A stretch of DNA of 22,228 nucleotides, taken from Bacteroidota bacterium (lineage in GTDB: Bacteria > Spirochaetota > Spirochaetia > JABMQR01). Position 1 is the stretch's first letter. The number at the start of each line of letters is the position of its first letter. Where the stretch lies: assembly GCA_013202335.1 (NCBI GenBank), contig JABMQR010000089.1:1-22228 (forward strand), written 5' to 3'. Positions 14,414 to 22,228 of the stretch are shown here, piece by piece. The position numbers were made by a program, and so were the translations under genes. The notes under the pieces are model-generated. The model had not been told where the DNA came from and searched no databases. It was given only the letters and a program-made list of their open reading frames with translations.

Positions 14414-16055
14414 ATAGTGTCCACCACCGTGGATATGAATAATAAGCCTTAAGAGGTCTTAAACAGCACTACGGGAAATTCTTCTAACAAACATCAGGAA
14501 AGAACTTCATTTTCTTTCCCATTTTTTGAATAATTCTCCCCATTTCCTCCGTTATTACCTCTATACACCCAATACCAAACGGAGATTTCTTATGACCAAC
14601 AAATTAGATTCACCCCCGTCACCACCAATTTCTTTCAGCCCTCCCTTCTGCCCACATACTTCCTGTAAAAATCATACTATCGATAGAATCGACGTACCCG
14701 ATCCCTCCTGGTTCTCCAAAAGAGGATTCTATACCACCATCAATGAGATAGCACATCAACGGTTCTCCTGTAACACCTGCGAAGGCTCATTCAGCCAAAC
14801 CCAGTTCTCTCTCTCCTTCTACCAAAAGAAACATATCCCCACCAAAGATCTTTGGGATCTCCTTACCCACAGTACCTCCATCAGAGGTATGGCTACTATT
14901 ATCGGCTGCTCTCCTACCACTATCTTACGTAAAATCGCTCTACTCTCCCGTCAGGCTCTCGCCATCCTTACCCTGGCCCTCACACAAATCCAGATCCAGG
15001 AATCCTTTGTCTCAGACGGCTTTGAATCCTTTGCCTACAGTAAATATGCTCCCCATGATATCCATATCCTTGTAGGTAAATTCTCCCAGTTCTGCAGTGA
15101 CTTCAATGCAGCTCCCTTCAAACGGAAAGGGAGAATGACTGATGCACAAAAGAAACGCTGTACCTTCCTCTATAAGTCAGCACGATTCCCCAAAGGTTCT
15201 CTTACCTCACGGTTCTCACAAATCATCGATACCCTGCTTACCCTCTATGCAGAGAGTAATACCTCTGATCCCCTGGTGCTCTACACTGATTTCAAGAAAC
15301 AGTATGTGACCGCTTTAGAACGTCACCCGGGGATTCAGGAGTTACAGAAGAAAGGACTATTCACCCATATCCAGATCAGCTCTCAGGAGTTGCGGGATGT
15401 ACGTAATCATCTGTTTGCGGTGAATTATCTGGATAGGGAATTCAGGAAAGACTTAAGTGAATTCCACCGGAAGAGTACCTGCTTTGCACGGGATCTGGGG
15501 TGCCAGATGCATCGGGTAAGTATCTATATCTGTTGGCACAACTTCATCAAACACTATCGGATAAAGGGGAATGACAAGCGTTCTCATGCGGAGGTGGCAG
15601 GTATTCCCTCTGAATGGGTTGCACGGTGTAGGACCTGGATCAAGGAAGACAGACGATTCTTTCTCTCCCAGTTACCCAAAGCTGCCGCCGCAATGGGAAG
15701 ATATCTGGCGTGATGAGGTTATTACCCCGTTAAAGCAGTTATCGGGGAACCCGAATCATGGTCGTACTCTTCCGAAGTATGCGCTTGCCTGATTAAGCTT
15801 AGATATACAGAGAAGATTCTCAAATAAAATAAAACTATAGGGGCATTCTGTTCTCCTGCCCCATGGGGTAAGTGGAAAATGATTAAAAAATGGATTGATT
15901 TGAGGATTTAAGTGAATATTGAACTCAATACTCAGATTACTTTCCTCCAAAGGAGAGAATACGTGATAATAAGCTGCCGATACAGACACAATTTATGAAC
16001 AGATTTTATTCTATTTTTTACATTCCTGAAAAATCTCCACGGTAGTGAACACTAT
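14414..16055 (+). mobile_element. Insertion sequence with imperfect terminal inverted repeats
   Basis: Left end 14414-14436 and the reverse complement of right end 16033-16055 match at 20 of 23 positions; both begin ATAGTGT and share ACCGTGGA. The element of about 1.64 kb holds one transposase gene. I could not find a target duplication beside either end. Between the transposase end and the right repeat (15793-16032) the only feature is GGGGCA/TGCCCC (15840-15862) next to CCCCATGGGG, which could end transcription. The right end stops about 20 bases before the surviving part of a gamma-glutamyltransferase gene. Confidence 0.75.
14592..15713 (+). CDS. Zinc-ribbon DDE transposase (IS1/IS1595-like), C-terminus frameshifted
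   Basis: 373 residues from ATG 14592 (GGAG at 14581-14584). The N-terminus has a zinc ribbon (CPHTSCKN... FSCNTCEGSF) and a helix-turn-helix (SIRGMATIIGCSPTTILRKI), as in IS1 and IS1595 transposases. Candidate acidic residues follow in SDGFESF, YTDFKKQY and FRKDLSEFHRKS. After QLPK the frame ends RYLA, but the +1 frame continues to 15792 with LPPQWEDIWRDEVITPLKQL and then KYALA, which looks like the true C-terminus. One extra A in CCCAAAG near 15679-15685 would explain this. The protein thus lacks about 35 normal residues; whether it still works is unclear. Its C-rich codon use differs from the host genes. The exact IS family is uncertain. Confidence 0.7.
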   Translation: MTNKLDSPPSPPISFSPPFCPHTSCKNHTIDRIDVPDPSWFSKRGFYTTINEIAHQRFSCNTCEGSFSQTQFSLSFYQKKHIPTKDLWDLLTHSTSIRGMATIIGCSPTTILRKIALLSRQALAILTLALTQIQIQESFVSDGFESFAYSKYAPHDIHILVGKFSQFCSDFNAAPFKRKGRMTDAQKKRCTFLYKSARFPKGSLTSRFSQIIDTLLTLYAESNTSDPLVLYTDFKKQYVTALERHPGIQELQKKGLFTHIQISSQELRDVRNHLFAVNYLDREFRKDLSEFHRKSTCFARDLGCQMHRVSIYICWHNFIKHYRIKGNDKRSHAEVAGIPSEWVARCRTWIKEDRRFFLSQLPKAAAAMGRYLA

Positions 16056-16075
16056 AAAAACTTTTCAAAAATAGA

Positions 16076-16585
16076 ATGACTTCCACTCAATCGAAACATG
16101 CAAGTGAAGTCGGTGTTGAAATACTAAAGGCAGGCAGTAATGCCATTGATGCCGTAATTGCCTCGGTTCTGGCACTGGGGGTTTGACCACTCAAGCCAGC
16201 GGCCTGAGTGGTCAAACAATGATGCTTATTCGAAATGAGAATTCCGTCATTGCTATAGATGTCTCATCCAGAACGCCTTCTCTTGCCCATATAAGCGCTG
16301 TTTATAAACATGACAGGTCTACAGGATATCGTGATACAATAGTACCAAGTACCCCTGCTACATTATGGGTATATACATAATCGATATGGAATTCTACCCT
16401 GAAGTCAGATCCTTGAGCCGGTTCTCTTTGGGAATTTGTTTTCGGGTTACCATGCCATGATTATCGATAATATACGACGCATCGTCAGGAACGATGACAG
16501 CAGCTCTCTATTTCAGCCGATTTTTTTTACAGAAAGGACTTTCCCTCAGCTTAAAGAATCATTACATTATTATAAGTTGCATTGA
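16076..16585 (+). pseudogene. Decayed gamma-glutamyltransferase N-terminal region
   Basis: From 16076 the frame reads MTSTQSKHASEVGVEILKAG and then SNAIDAVIASVLALG, the conserved N-terminal helix of gamma-glutamyltransferases. It stops at TGA 16184-16186. The -1 frame continues with TTQASGLSGQTMMLI, an Ile-Ala-Ile-Asp strand and DTIVPSTPATLW, again as in the family, to a stop at 16378-16380. A third stretch (about 16430-16585, HAMIIDNIRRIVRNDDSSSL) may be the continuation. The catalytic small subunit is absent. The enzyme would cleave and transfer gamma-glutamyl groups of glutathione-like peptides. The insertion sequence directly upstream may have removed the promoter and true start. The first shift lies beside a perfect hairpin. 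Confidence 0.75.
16181..16217. repeat. Perfect 13-bp inverted repeat within the gamma-glutamyltransferase remnant
   Basis: GTTTGACCACTCA (16181-16193) and TGAGTGGTCAAAC (16205-16217) are exact reverse complements around an 11-base loop that itself has GCC/GGC. The repeat is coding in origin, because the second arm lies in a conserved stretch of the gene. No T-run follows, so it is not a typical terminator. Confidence 0.85.
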
Positions 16586-16646
16586 ACTTCAAAAAGTTAA
16601 TAATTTTTTTATAAAGCTAATTTAATAAGACAGGATGGAGGATTTT

Positions 16647-18995
16647 ATGTCAGAACAGGGCATTTTGCCTATTAATCAAATATTGCCGAACAAACTCTTT
16701 GTTATACCTTTGACGGGTAACCCAATATTTCCCGGTATTTTCACCCCGCTATTAATCGAATCAGCTGATGATATTGCAGTAGTGGAGAAATCAATTGAAC
16801 TTGACAATATGATAGGTCTACTGCTTACAAAGGTTGAATCTGAAAATGAGTTTGATCCTGCAAATCTGCACACCGTAGGAACAACAGCAAAAATTATTAA
16901 GAAAATCAACCTGCCGGACGGGGGAATAAATATATTTATCTCTACCCTCAAACGGTTCAAGGTAAAAAAGTTTATCACTGACCAAAAACTTTTAACGGTT
17001 GCTGTAACATACCTCGACAGCATTAATGAAGACAGCATTGAGGTCCGGGCCCTAACCCGCTCCCTGATAATGGAAATGCGTCAACTTTCAAGAGAGAATC
17101 CCCTCTTCACAGAGGAAATGCGGCTAAATATGGTAAATATTGATAAGCCGGGAAAAATTGCAGATTTTATTACATCGATTATGAATCTTGAACGAAACGA
17201 ACAGCAGGATATTCTGGAAACTCTCAACATTCAGGATCGAATGGAAAAAGTTCTTGTTTTTATAAAAAAAGAACAGGAATTGATGAAAATCCAGAGAAAA
17301 ATCCAGAATCGTATAAACAAGAAAATTGAGAAAAACCAACGTGAGTATTTTCTCAGAGAAGAGCTGCGGGCTATTCAACAGGAACTGGGGATGACAACAG
17401 ATCCAAAAACCAGTGATTTCAATCGGTATAAAGAGCTGTTTGAAAAATTGCCTCTAAATGAAGAAGCAAAAGAACAGGCCGATCGGGAGTTGGAAAAATT
17501 TCAATTTTTAGATCCTAATTCAGCTGAATACTCTGTTACCCGCAACTATCTTGAGACTATAGTATCTCTTCCCTGGAAAAATCCAAAACCGGAAAATATA
17601 AATATTCCTAAGGCACGAAGAGTACTGAACCGCGATCATTACGGGATGGATGATGTAAAGAACAGAATTCTTGAATACCTGGCAGTCAGGAAGCTGAAAA
17701 AAGATACAAAAGGATCAATAATTTGCCTTGTGGGTCCTCCGGGAGTTGGGAAAACATCAATCGGAATCTCAATTGCAAACTCTTTAGGGAAAAAATTTTT
17801 CAGGTTTTCGGTAGGCGGAATGCGTGATGAAGCGGAGATAAAAGGACATAGACGAACTTATGTCGGAGCGATGCCTGGGAAAATAATCCAGGGACTTAAA
17901 ATTGTTAAAACTAAAAATCCGGTCTTTATGATCGATGAAATTGATAAAATGGGAGCATCATATCAAGGCGACCCCTCTTCTGCACTCCTTGAAGTATTAG
18001 ATCCCGAACAGAATATTGCCTTTAGGGATCATTATCTTGATCTGCCGTTTGATATCTCACAAATACTGTTTATTGTTACCGCAAACACCCTGGATACTAT
18101 TCCAAGACCACTAATTGATCGAATGGAGATTATCAGACTTTCGGGGTATATTGCGCAGGAGAAGGTTTCTATTGCAAAAAAATACCTTATCCCAAAAAGC
18201 CTGGATAAAAATGGGATTGATAAAAAATCAGTAACCTATACGGCAAAATCCCTTACAAAAATTGCCGACGAATATGCCCGTGAAGCGGGAATGAGAAACT
18301 ACGAGAAGGCTCTTAATAAAATCCACCGAAAAATAGCTATGGAACTTATTACAACATCTCCTACTCTACCGATTGTTATCAATCCTGATCAATTAGAGAA
18401 GTATCTTGGAAAGCCGGTTTTCAGGGAAGATGAGATTAAAGTTGCTGAAAAACCCGGCATGACTATTGGCCTGGCCTGGACAAATTTTGGGGGCGATACC
18501 CTAATAATTGAATCGGTTAATATACGCGGAAAAGGTGAATTAAAACTTACCGGGCAGATGGGTGATGTTATGAAAGAATCAGCAGGTATCGCATACACCT
18601 ACATCAGGCATATCGCTCACAATTATACTATTTTGGATGACTATTTCGACAAGAACTCAATCCATCTGCATATACCGGAAGGGGCAACCCCCAAAGACGG
18701 CCCCTCTGCAGGTATAACCATGGCATGCTCCCTATTCTCTCTGGCTAAACAGATAAAAATTAAAAGTGCTCTTGCAATGACAGGAGAACTTTCTTTGGCA
18801 GGAAAAGTAATGCCAATTGGGGGATTAAAAGAAAAAGTCATCGCCGCCAGAAGAAATAGAATTAAGACTATTATAATTCCAAAACACAACTCCCGTGATC
18901 TTGATGAAATACCTGAGCATATTAAAAAAGGTATAACATTCTTTCCGGTAGATACAATGGAAGAGGTTTTAGAAATTGCTTTTAATCTTGACTGA
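16647..18995 (+). CDS. lon: ATP-dependent protease Lon
   Basis: 782 residues, full length for bacterial Lon. It has an N-terminal substrate domain (about 15-205, FVIPLTGNPIFPG), a coiled segment (about 205-260), the AAA+ module with Walker A GPPGVGKT (363-370) and Walker B VFMIDEID, and the C-terminal Ser-Lys protease. The catalytic Ser687 is in PKDGPSAG and Lys730 in GGLKEKV, 43 residues apart as in E. coli. It degrades misfolded and regulatory proteins in the cytoplasm. ATG 16647 is chosen because GGAGG at 16637-16641 lies five bases before it; the ATG at 16635 overlaps that site. No heat-shock operator is evident upstream. A U32 peptidase follows 37 bases later on the same strand. Confidence 0.96.
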   Translation: MSEQGILPINQILPNKLFVIPLTGNPIFPGIFTPLLIESADDIAVVEKSIELDNMIGLLLTKVESENEFDPANLHTVGTTAKIIKKINLPDGGINIFISTLKRFKVKKFITDQKLLTVAVTYLDSINEDSIEVRALTRSLIMEMRQLSRENPLFTEEMRLNMVNIDKPGKIADFITSIMNLERNEQQDILETLNIQDRMEKVLVFIKKEQELMKIQRKIQNRINKKIEKNQREYFLREELRAIQQELGMTTDPKTSDFNRYKELFEKLPLNEEAKEQADRELEKFQFLDPNSAEYSVTRNYLETIVSLPWKNPKPENINIPKARRVLNRDHYGMDDVKNRILEYLAVRKLKKDTKGSIICLVGPPGVGKTSIGISIANSLGKKFFRFSVGGMRDEAEIKGHRRTYVGAMPGKIIQGLKIVKTKNPVFMIDEIDKMGASYQGDPSSALLEVLDPEQNIAFRDHYLDLPFDISQILFIVTANTLDTIPRPLIDRMEIIRLSGYIAQEKVSIAKKYLIPKSLDKNGIDKKSVTYTAKSLTKIADEYAREAGMRNYEKALNKIHRKIAMELITTSPTLPIVINPDQLEKYLGKPVFREDEIKVAEKPGMTIGLAWTNFGGDTLIIESVNIRGKGELKLTGQMGDVMKESAGIAYTYIRHIAHNYTILDDYFDKNSIHLHIPEGATPKDGPSAGITMACSLFSLAKQIKIKSALAMTGELSLAGKVMPIGGLKEKVIAARRNRIKTIIIPKHNSRDLDEIPEHIKKGITFFPVDTMEEVLEIAFNLD

Positions 18996-19032
18996 TAGAG
19001 TTTTTTAAGACTGAAAAACAAAGGATTCATTT

Positions 19033-20250
19033 ATGGAATTATTAGCACCAGCGGGAAATCTTGAGAAATTATATTATGCATACGCATACGGTGCAGATGC
19101 TGCCTATATCGGTATAAAGAATTTTTCCCTGCGGGCCAGAGCTGATAACTTCCATGAAGATGAGTGGAAAAAAATACTCGATATAAAAGGCAGCAGGAAA
19201 CTGTATGGTGCATTAAATATTTTTTTCAATAATGAAGATCTTAAAAATCTTGAAACACAAATAGATTATTTATCAAATTACCCATTTGATGCTTTTATCA
19301 TAAGTGATTTGGGACTTCTTCCTATTTTAAGAAAGTATTTCCCGGATCGGGAGCTGCACTTAAGCACGCAGGCAAATTGCACAAACATTGAATCAGCAGG
19401 TATCTACCAGGATCTTGGATTCTCCCGGATAATCCCCGCAAGAGAGACAAGTCTTTCAGATATTGCAGAAATAAAGAATCGTTTTCCGAATCTGGAGATT
19501 GAAGCTTTTGTACATGGTGCTATGTGTATGGCATATTCAGGACGTTGTTTCCTCAGTAGTTTCCTTTCTGATAGAAGTGCAAATAAAGGCGATTGCGCTC
19601 ATACCTGCAGATGGAAGTACAAAGTTTCTCAGAACCCTGGAGAAATAGCTCTTGAAGAAGAAGAACGTCCAGGTGAGCTGTTCCCCATAATTGAAGGAGA
19701 TAACTTTACCACCATTCTCTCTTCAAAAGATCTCTGTATGATAGATTATCTGAAAGAGTTACGTGATGCCGGAGTTGATGTACTAAAGATTGAAGGCAGA
19801 ATGAAATCTATATATTATACCGCCGTCATAACAAGAACATACAGAAAAGCCCTGGAAGCATTGGAATCAGGGGTGCCTGCCCAATCTTGGGAAGACTATA
19901 AAAAAGAGCTCTATTCAGTAAGTCATCGTGATTTTTCTACTGGATTTTTCTTTGATAATGAGAGTATTCAGATACCCACAGACCGCAGCTATTTACGAAC
20001 ACATCTTTTTCTTGGTTCTGTAGGTGAACATGTGGGAGATGGGGTATATAAACTCATAGTAAAAAACCAAATCCAATCGGAATCTCCGATTGAGTATATC
20101 GGACCGGATATACTCTATAAAACCGATGCTGCTTTCACCATCCTTGATGAGAAGATGCAGCCGGTTTCGAAAGCTAATCATGGCAAAGATTTCTTCCTTA
20201 AACCTTCCACACCTGTTCAGGAAGGGTATATTCTTAGAAGAAAAATCTAA
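19033..20250 (+). CDS. U32-family peptidase (TrhP/YegQ-like)
   Basis: 405 residues. It starts MELLAPAGNLEKLYYAYAYG followed by ADAAYIG, the usual N-terminus of U32 proteins. The family signature EAFVHGAMCMAYSGRCFLS is followed by NKGDCAHTCRWKY. The four cysteines of these two segments (GAMC, GRC, GDC, HTC) probably hold an Fe-S cluster, as in TrhP, which with prephenate-derived chemistry makes 5-hydroxyuridine at tRNA position 34. Annotated members are often called collagenase-like proteases, but the TrhP/RlhA branch acts on RNA. Length and Cys pattern favour TrhP here, without proof. AAAGGA precedes the ATG. It may be co-transcribed with lon, since no terminator is visible between them. Confidence 0.85.
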   Translation: MELLAPAGNLEKLYYAYAYGADAAYIGIKNFSLRARADNFHEDEWKKILDIKGSRKLYGALNIFFNNEDLKNLETQIDYLSNYPFDAFIISDLGLLPILRKYFPDRELHLSTQANCTNIESAGIYQDLGFSRIIPARETSLSDIAEIKNRFPNLEIEAFVHGAMCMAYSGRCFLSSFLSDRSANKGDCAHTCRWKYKVSQNPGEIALEEEERPGELFPIIEGDNFTTILSSKDLCMIDYLKELRDAGVDVLKIEGRMKSIYYTAVITRTYRKALEALESGVPAQSWEDYKKELYSVSHRDFSTGFFFDNESIQIPTDRSYLRTHLFLGSVGEHVGDGVYKLIVKNQIQSESPIEYIGPDILYKTDAAFTILDEKMQPVSKANHGKDFFLKPSTPVQEGYILRRKI

Positions 20251-20305
20251 CACCAAAGAGAATAAACTAATCTATAGTTCCCACCCTATTTTCGTACCAC
20301 AGGCA

Positions 20306-21832
20306 TCAATACCTCTGGTAGGGGATGGAAAAGGGGCTTTGAATCTTCAGTAGCTTGTAAATGTCGTTCATCCTCTTTGTGGGTTCCTGGGGGATGACCA
20401 CCCCATCATACACCTTGCACTTCTGGTTCCTCAGCACAAGGAAGCTGCCTTCAGGATTAATCTTATCCTTCTTCTGTGTGTGCAGCAGCAGATCCTTCTG
20501 CAACAGCTGGAAGAGTATGGTCGCCAGAAAAGTGAGCATCAGATGCCCCCTGAGGGTCTTCTCCCCCTGGATGCGCAGGGGAACCAGGTCAGCGTTGTTC
20601 TTTGCTATGTCGAATACCTGTTCCACCTGCACTCTGGTGTAGTATAGGGGCAGGATGTCCTTACAATCCATCTTATTCGAGGAGACTATGACGAAGGAGC
20701 CAAGCTTCCTCATCTTACTGTCGATATCCTCGAATGATAGCTTGTCGTTGAGGGCCTGCAGCGAGATCTTCTTCTCCTGCATGTTGTGGCTGTCCATATC
20801 CAAACCCAGATAGGCATAGCCTGCATGGCCGTGGAGATCGACAGGGAACCTCCTCATATAGACGACGCGGTTTCCGAACGGCACCATGTACTTAGCCTGC
20901 CGCAAGCTCTTCGCATGCTTGTCGACAAGGCCCTTGAACAGCTTCCTGTTGGTACCCACCCGGGAAACAAAGGCTATGTCGTCGGCATAGAGGGCATCGA
21001 CGTTGTCATTGCTGTAATAACCGGCATCGACTAAGGCGAAGTCCGTTTTCACCCCTAGCTGCTTGAGCTCCTCAACGGTAGTGCGCAGGGTGCTGATGTC
21101 CAGCACATTGCCAGCGCAGTAGCGGAGATAGAGAGGCATACCACTGATGCGGTCAATAACATATATCAGCCTCATTTCAAAGTTTATGTCACCATTGTGG
21201 TTGCTTAAGGCGGTAAGTGGCATGTCCACTGCATTGTGCAGACCCGTGCTGTCGATGAGGATCCCTGTGCTTTCCTTTCCTGCATACAGCATCCCGAGAT
21301 AGGAGGAAAAGAAGTCCCTTCCGACCTCCTCCGAGCCCAGGGCCACCAGGAAATCGCTTATCCTCTGGCTCTGGAGCCTGGCCTTGGGGTACAGGATGCT
21401 TGCATAGTTGCCCTCATGCCAAGGTTGGGCATACAGGTATGCCTTCCTGTCGGTAAGGAGCCGGTAATAGATGAGGGAAAGCAGCGTGTCCCTCTGGTTG
21501 GGAAGGATATCGTCGAACAGGTCGGAGAAGGGTGTATTGTCCCGCAGGTATCGGTCCAGCATGAAGCTGTCCCCAAAATCCAGTATGAGCCTCTCCTTCT
21601 TCGCATTCGAATGCAATATTTCAACCTCCGCCGGAGCATCGGCATAGCCGCCATCTAGCGTAAACAAATATACACCCCTTTCCTTGGACTTGAACACTCC
21701 TCGGTTCTTGTCGAGCACAATGCCGAGGTTGGCGACATAGCGGTTTCTCTTTTTCCCATCCACCCTGAGGGCATCCATGAGCTGTGCATAGGTCTTGCCC
21801 TGCTTTGTCTGATACCTGATGAATATTGCCAT
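20306..21832 (-). CDS. IS4/IS1634-family DDE transposase
   Basis: 508 residues, intact. Catalytic residues are visible: the first Asp in GILIDSTGL, the second Asp in FALVDAGYYS, and the Glu in YYTRVQVEQVFDIAK. The last fits the Y-x2-R-x3-E-x6-K signature of IS4-type transposases. The protein cuts and pastes its own element by binding the terminal repeats. The start is supported by GAGAGGTG just upstream of the ATG. Upstream of the gene are two hairpins (21857-21888 and 21906-21930), the first of which repeats the terminal TTTCGTACCAC sequence. Codon use is G+C-rich compared with lon and the U32 gene. Confidence 0.92.
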   Translation of the reverse strand: MAIFIRYQTKQGKTYAQLMDALRVDGKKRNRYVANLGIVLDKNRGVFKSKERGVYLFTLDGGYADAPAEVEILHSNAKKERLILDFGDSFMLDRYLRDNTPFSDLFDDILPNQRDTLLSLIYYRLLTDRKAYLYAQPWHEGNYASILYPKARLQSQRISDFLVALGSEEVGRDFFSSYLGMLYAGKESTGILIDSTGLHNAVDMPLTALSNHNGDINFEMRLIYVIDRISGMPLYLRYCAGNVLDISTLRTTVEELKQLGVKTDFALVDAGYYSNDNVDALYADDIAFVSRVGTNRKLFKGLVDKHAKSLRQAKYMVPFGNRVVYMRRFPVDLHGHAGYAYLGLDMDSHNMQEKKISLQALNDKLSFEDIDSKMRKLGSFVIVSSNKMDCKDILPLYYTRVQVEQVFDIAKNNADLVPLRIQGEKTLRGHLMLTFLATILFQLLQKDLLLHTQKKDKINPEGSFLVLRNQKCKVYDGVVIPQEPTKRMNDIYKLLKIQSPFSIPYQRY

Positions 21833-21856
21833 ATTTCACCTCTCATCCGTTTTGTT

Positions 21857-21888
21857 CTTAGTGGTACTAATGCTTTCGTACCACTAAG
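21857..21888. repeat. 11-bp inverted repeat in the transposase promoter region, containing the terminal motif
   Basis: CTTAGTGGTAC (21857-21867) and GTACCACTAAG (21878-21888) are exact reverse complements around a 10-base loop. The right arm with its loop reads TTTCGTACCAC (21874-21884), the same 11 bases found in both terminal repeats. It is a likely third transposase-binding site upstream of the transposase gene. Confidence 0.7.
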
Positions 21889-21905
21889 ATACCACGACAT
21901 GCCTA

Positions 21906-21930
21906 AAATGGCAATAACAAGATGCCATTT
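21906..21930. repeat. 8-bp inverted repeat inside the insertion sequence
   Basis: AAATGGCA (21906-21913) and TGCCATTT (21923-21930) are exact reverse complements around a 9-base loop. It lies between the right end and the transposase start. It could block incoming transcription, as subterminal hairpins do in some elements. The rest of 21931-22083 shows nothing I can assign; the open frame at 21899-22111 has no recognisable content. Confidence 0.4.
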
Positions 21931-22105
21931 CCAGGGGAAGAAACAGAGTTATTTGTGCGATTTTATAGGAAAAGCGAAAAGCTGGGTTAGAACTCCTGGA
22001 ATAGGGGAGGAAAATGGCTTGGGAATGAGCGAGAAAGATACCCTTCCATCTGATTTGACGGAAGAATATGCCTATGTGGAGCGGTGGTACGAAAGTACTC
22101 GGGAA

Positions 22106-22228
22106 CTATAGATTAAGATCTTTCTCTGTATCCTGCTTTGCAACACCAAGGAATATTAACAAACCCCGGGAGATACTGCCAACAATTTTGCTGTCAACAG
22201 TAACTAAAGATTTTGCTACTCTTTGCAC
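22106..22228 (-). pseudogene. dtd: D-aminoacyl-tRNA deacylase, N-terminal fragment truncated by the insertion sequence
   Basis: From the right edge inward the minus strand reads [39 protein letters not shown], then a TAG inside CTATAG at the element's edge. This matches the Dtd N-terminus (E. coli: [20 protein letters not shown]... GLLVLLGVEK). The start codon is a few residues beyond the window. Dtd removes D-amino acids mischarged on tRNA. Only about 40 of some 145 residues remain, and the catalytic SQFTL motif is absent. The sequence on the far side of the element (20251-20277) does not continue the gene, so part was lost as well as interrupted. Confidence 0.8.

Larger units (their letters stand above)
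20278..22105 (-). mobile_element. IS4/IS1634-type insertion sequence
   Basis: The ends are inverted repeats. The left starts GTTCCC at 20278, with TTTCGTACCAC at 20290-20300. The right has GTGGTACGAAA at 22084-22094 and ends GGGAAC at 22105. CTATAG flanks both sides (20272-20277 and 22106-22111) as either a target duplication or an extension of the palindromic ends. The element is about 1.83 kb and clearly richer in G+C than its neighbours, which points to recent entry. It separates the U32 gene from a truncated dtd gene. Confidence 0.8.

Noticed and set aside
18996..19032. GTTTTT...AAAAAC repeat between lon and the U32 gene as a terminator
   Set aside because: It has only A-T pairs apart from one G-C, so it would be too weak; the two genes are more likely co-transcribed.
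21899..22111. Open frame of 70 codons inside the right part of the insertion sequence, considered as a passenger gene
   Set aside because: No recognisable domain, no convincing ribosome site, and it runs through the subterminal hairpin and into the terminal repeat.

Overview
The window reads as a low-to-moderate G+C bacterial chromosome segment, most likely from an anaerobic or facultative spirochaete-like organism. That guess rests on gene style and mix only: long-chain acyl-CoA synthetase, Lon, a U32 peptidase, REP-type Y1 transposases, corrinoid C1 chemistry and abundant Fe-S and flavin redox genes. No rRNA or other marker gene is present, so the taxonomy is an inference. No CRISPR array, tRNA or rRNA was seen.

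Left edge (1-970): the last codons of an IS630-like transposase, a frameshifted REP-associated Y1 transposase, then about 350 bases without a gene that end in a perfect CRP/FNR-type palindrome. Region 974-3447 is a tight four-gene operon with overlapping genes. It encodes two homologous half-size YraQ/ArsP-type permeases (the second with an RnfB-type [4Fe-4S] tail), a NapH-like membrane polyferredoxin, and a Crp/Fnr regulator that probably binds the upstream palindrome. This looks like a redox-linked transporter whose substrate I cannot name.

Region 3458-8620: a translationally coupled MFS transporter and GntR-family regulator (minus strand), with a clear promoter and palindromic operator, stand divergent from a long-chain acyl-CoA synthetase and an AAC(3)-type acetyltransferase (plus strand). 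A decayed C-terminus of a glycoside hydrolase follows.

Region 8867-11942 is the most interesting. A full-length homologue of monomethylamine methyltransferase (MtmB) has no in-frame amber codon. It carries Leu at the pyrrolysine position and Leu at two active-site Glu positions. It has a near-consensus promoter and a leader of about 210 nt rich in nested hairpins. Downstream on the same strand lies a BioB/HydE/PylB-like radical SAM enzyme, separated by an oppositely oriented ribbon-helix-helix gene. The three together suggest an uncharacterised corrinoid-dependent demethylation module.

Region 11982-14277 is a three-gene redox operon: a small four-helix His-bearing membrane protein, a secreted protein, and a NOX/FRE-type flavocytochrome with two His-x13-His pairs. 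It could form a trans-membrane electron conduit.

Region 14414-16055 is an insertion sequence with imperfect inverted ends. It abuts a decayed gamma-glutamyltransferase gene that contains a perfect 13-bp inverted repeat at its frameshift. Lon and a U32 peptidase follow (16647-20250). The right edge is a G+C-richer IS4/IS1634-type element (about 20278-22105) that truncates a D-aminoacyl-tRNA deacylase gene running off the window.
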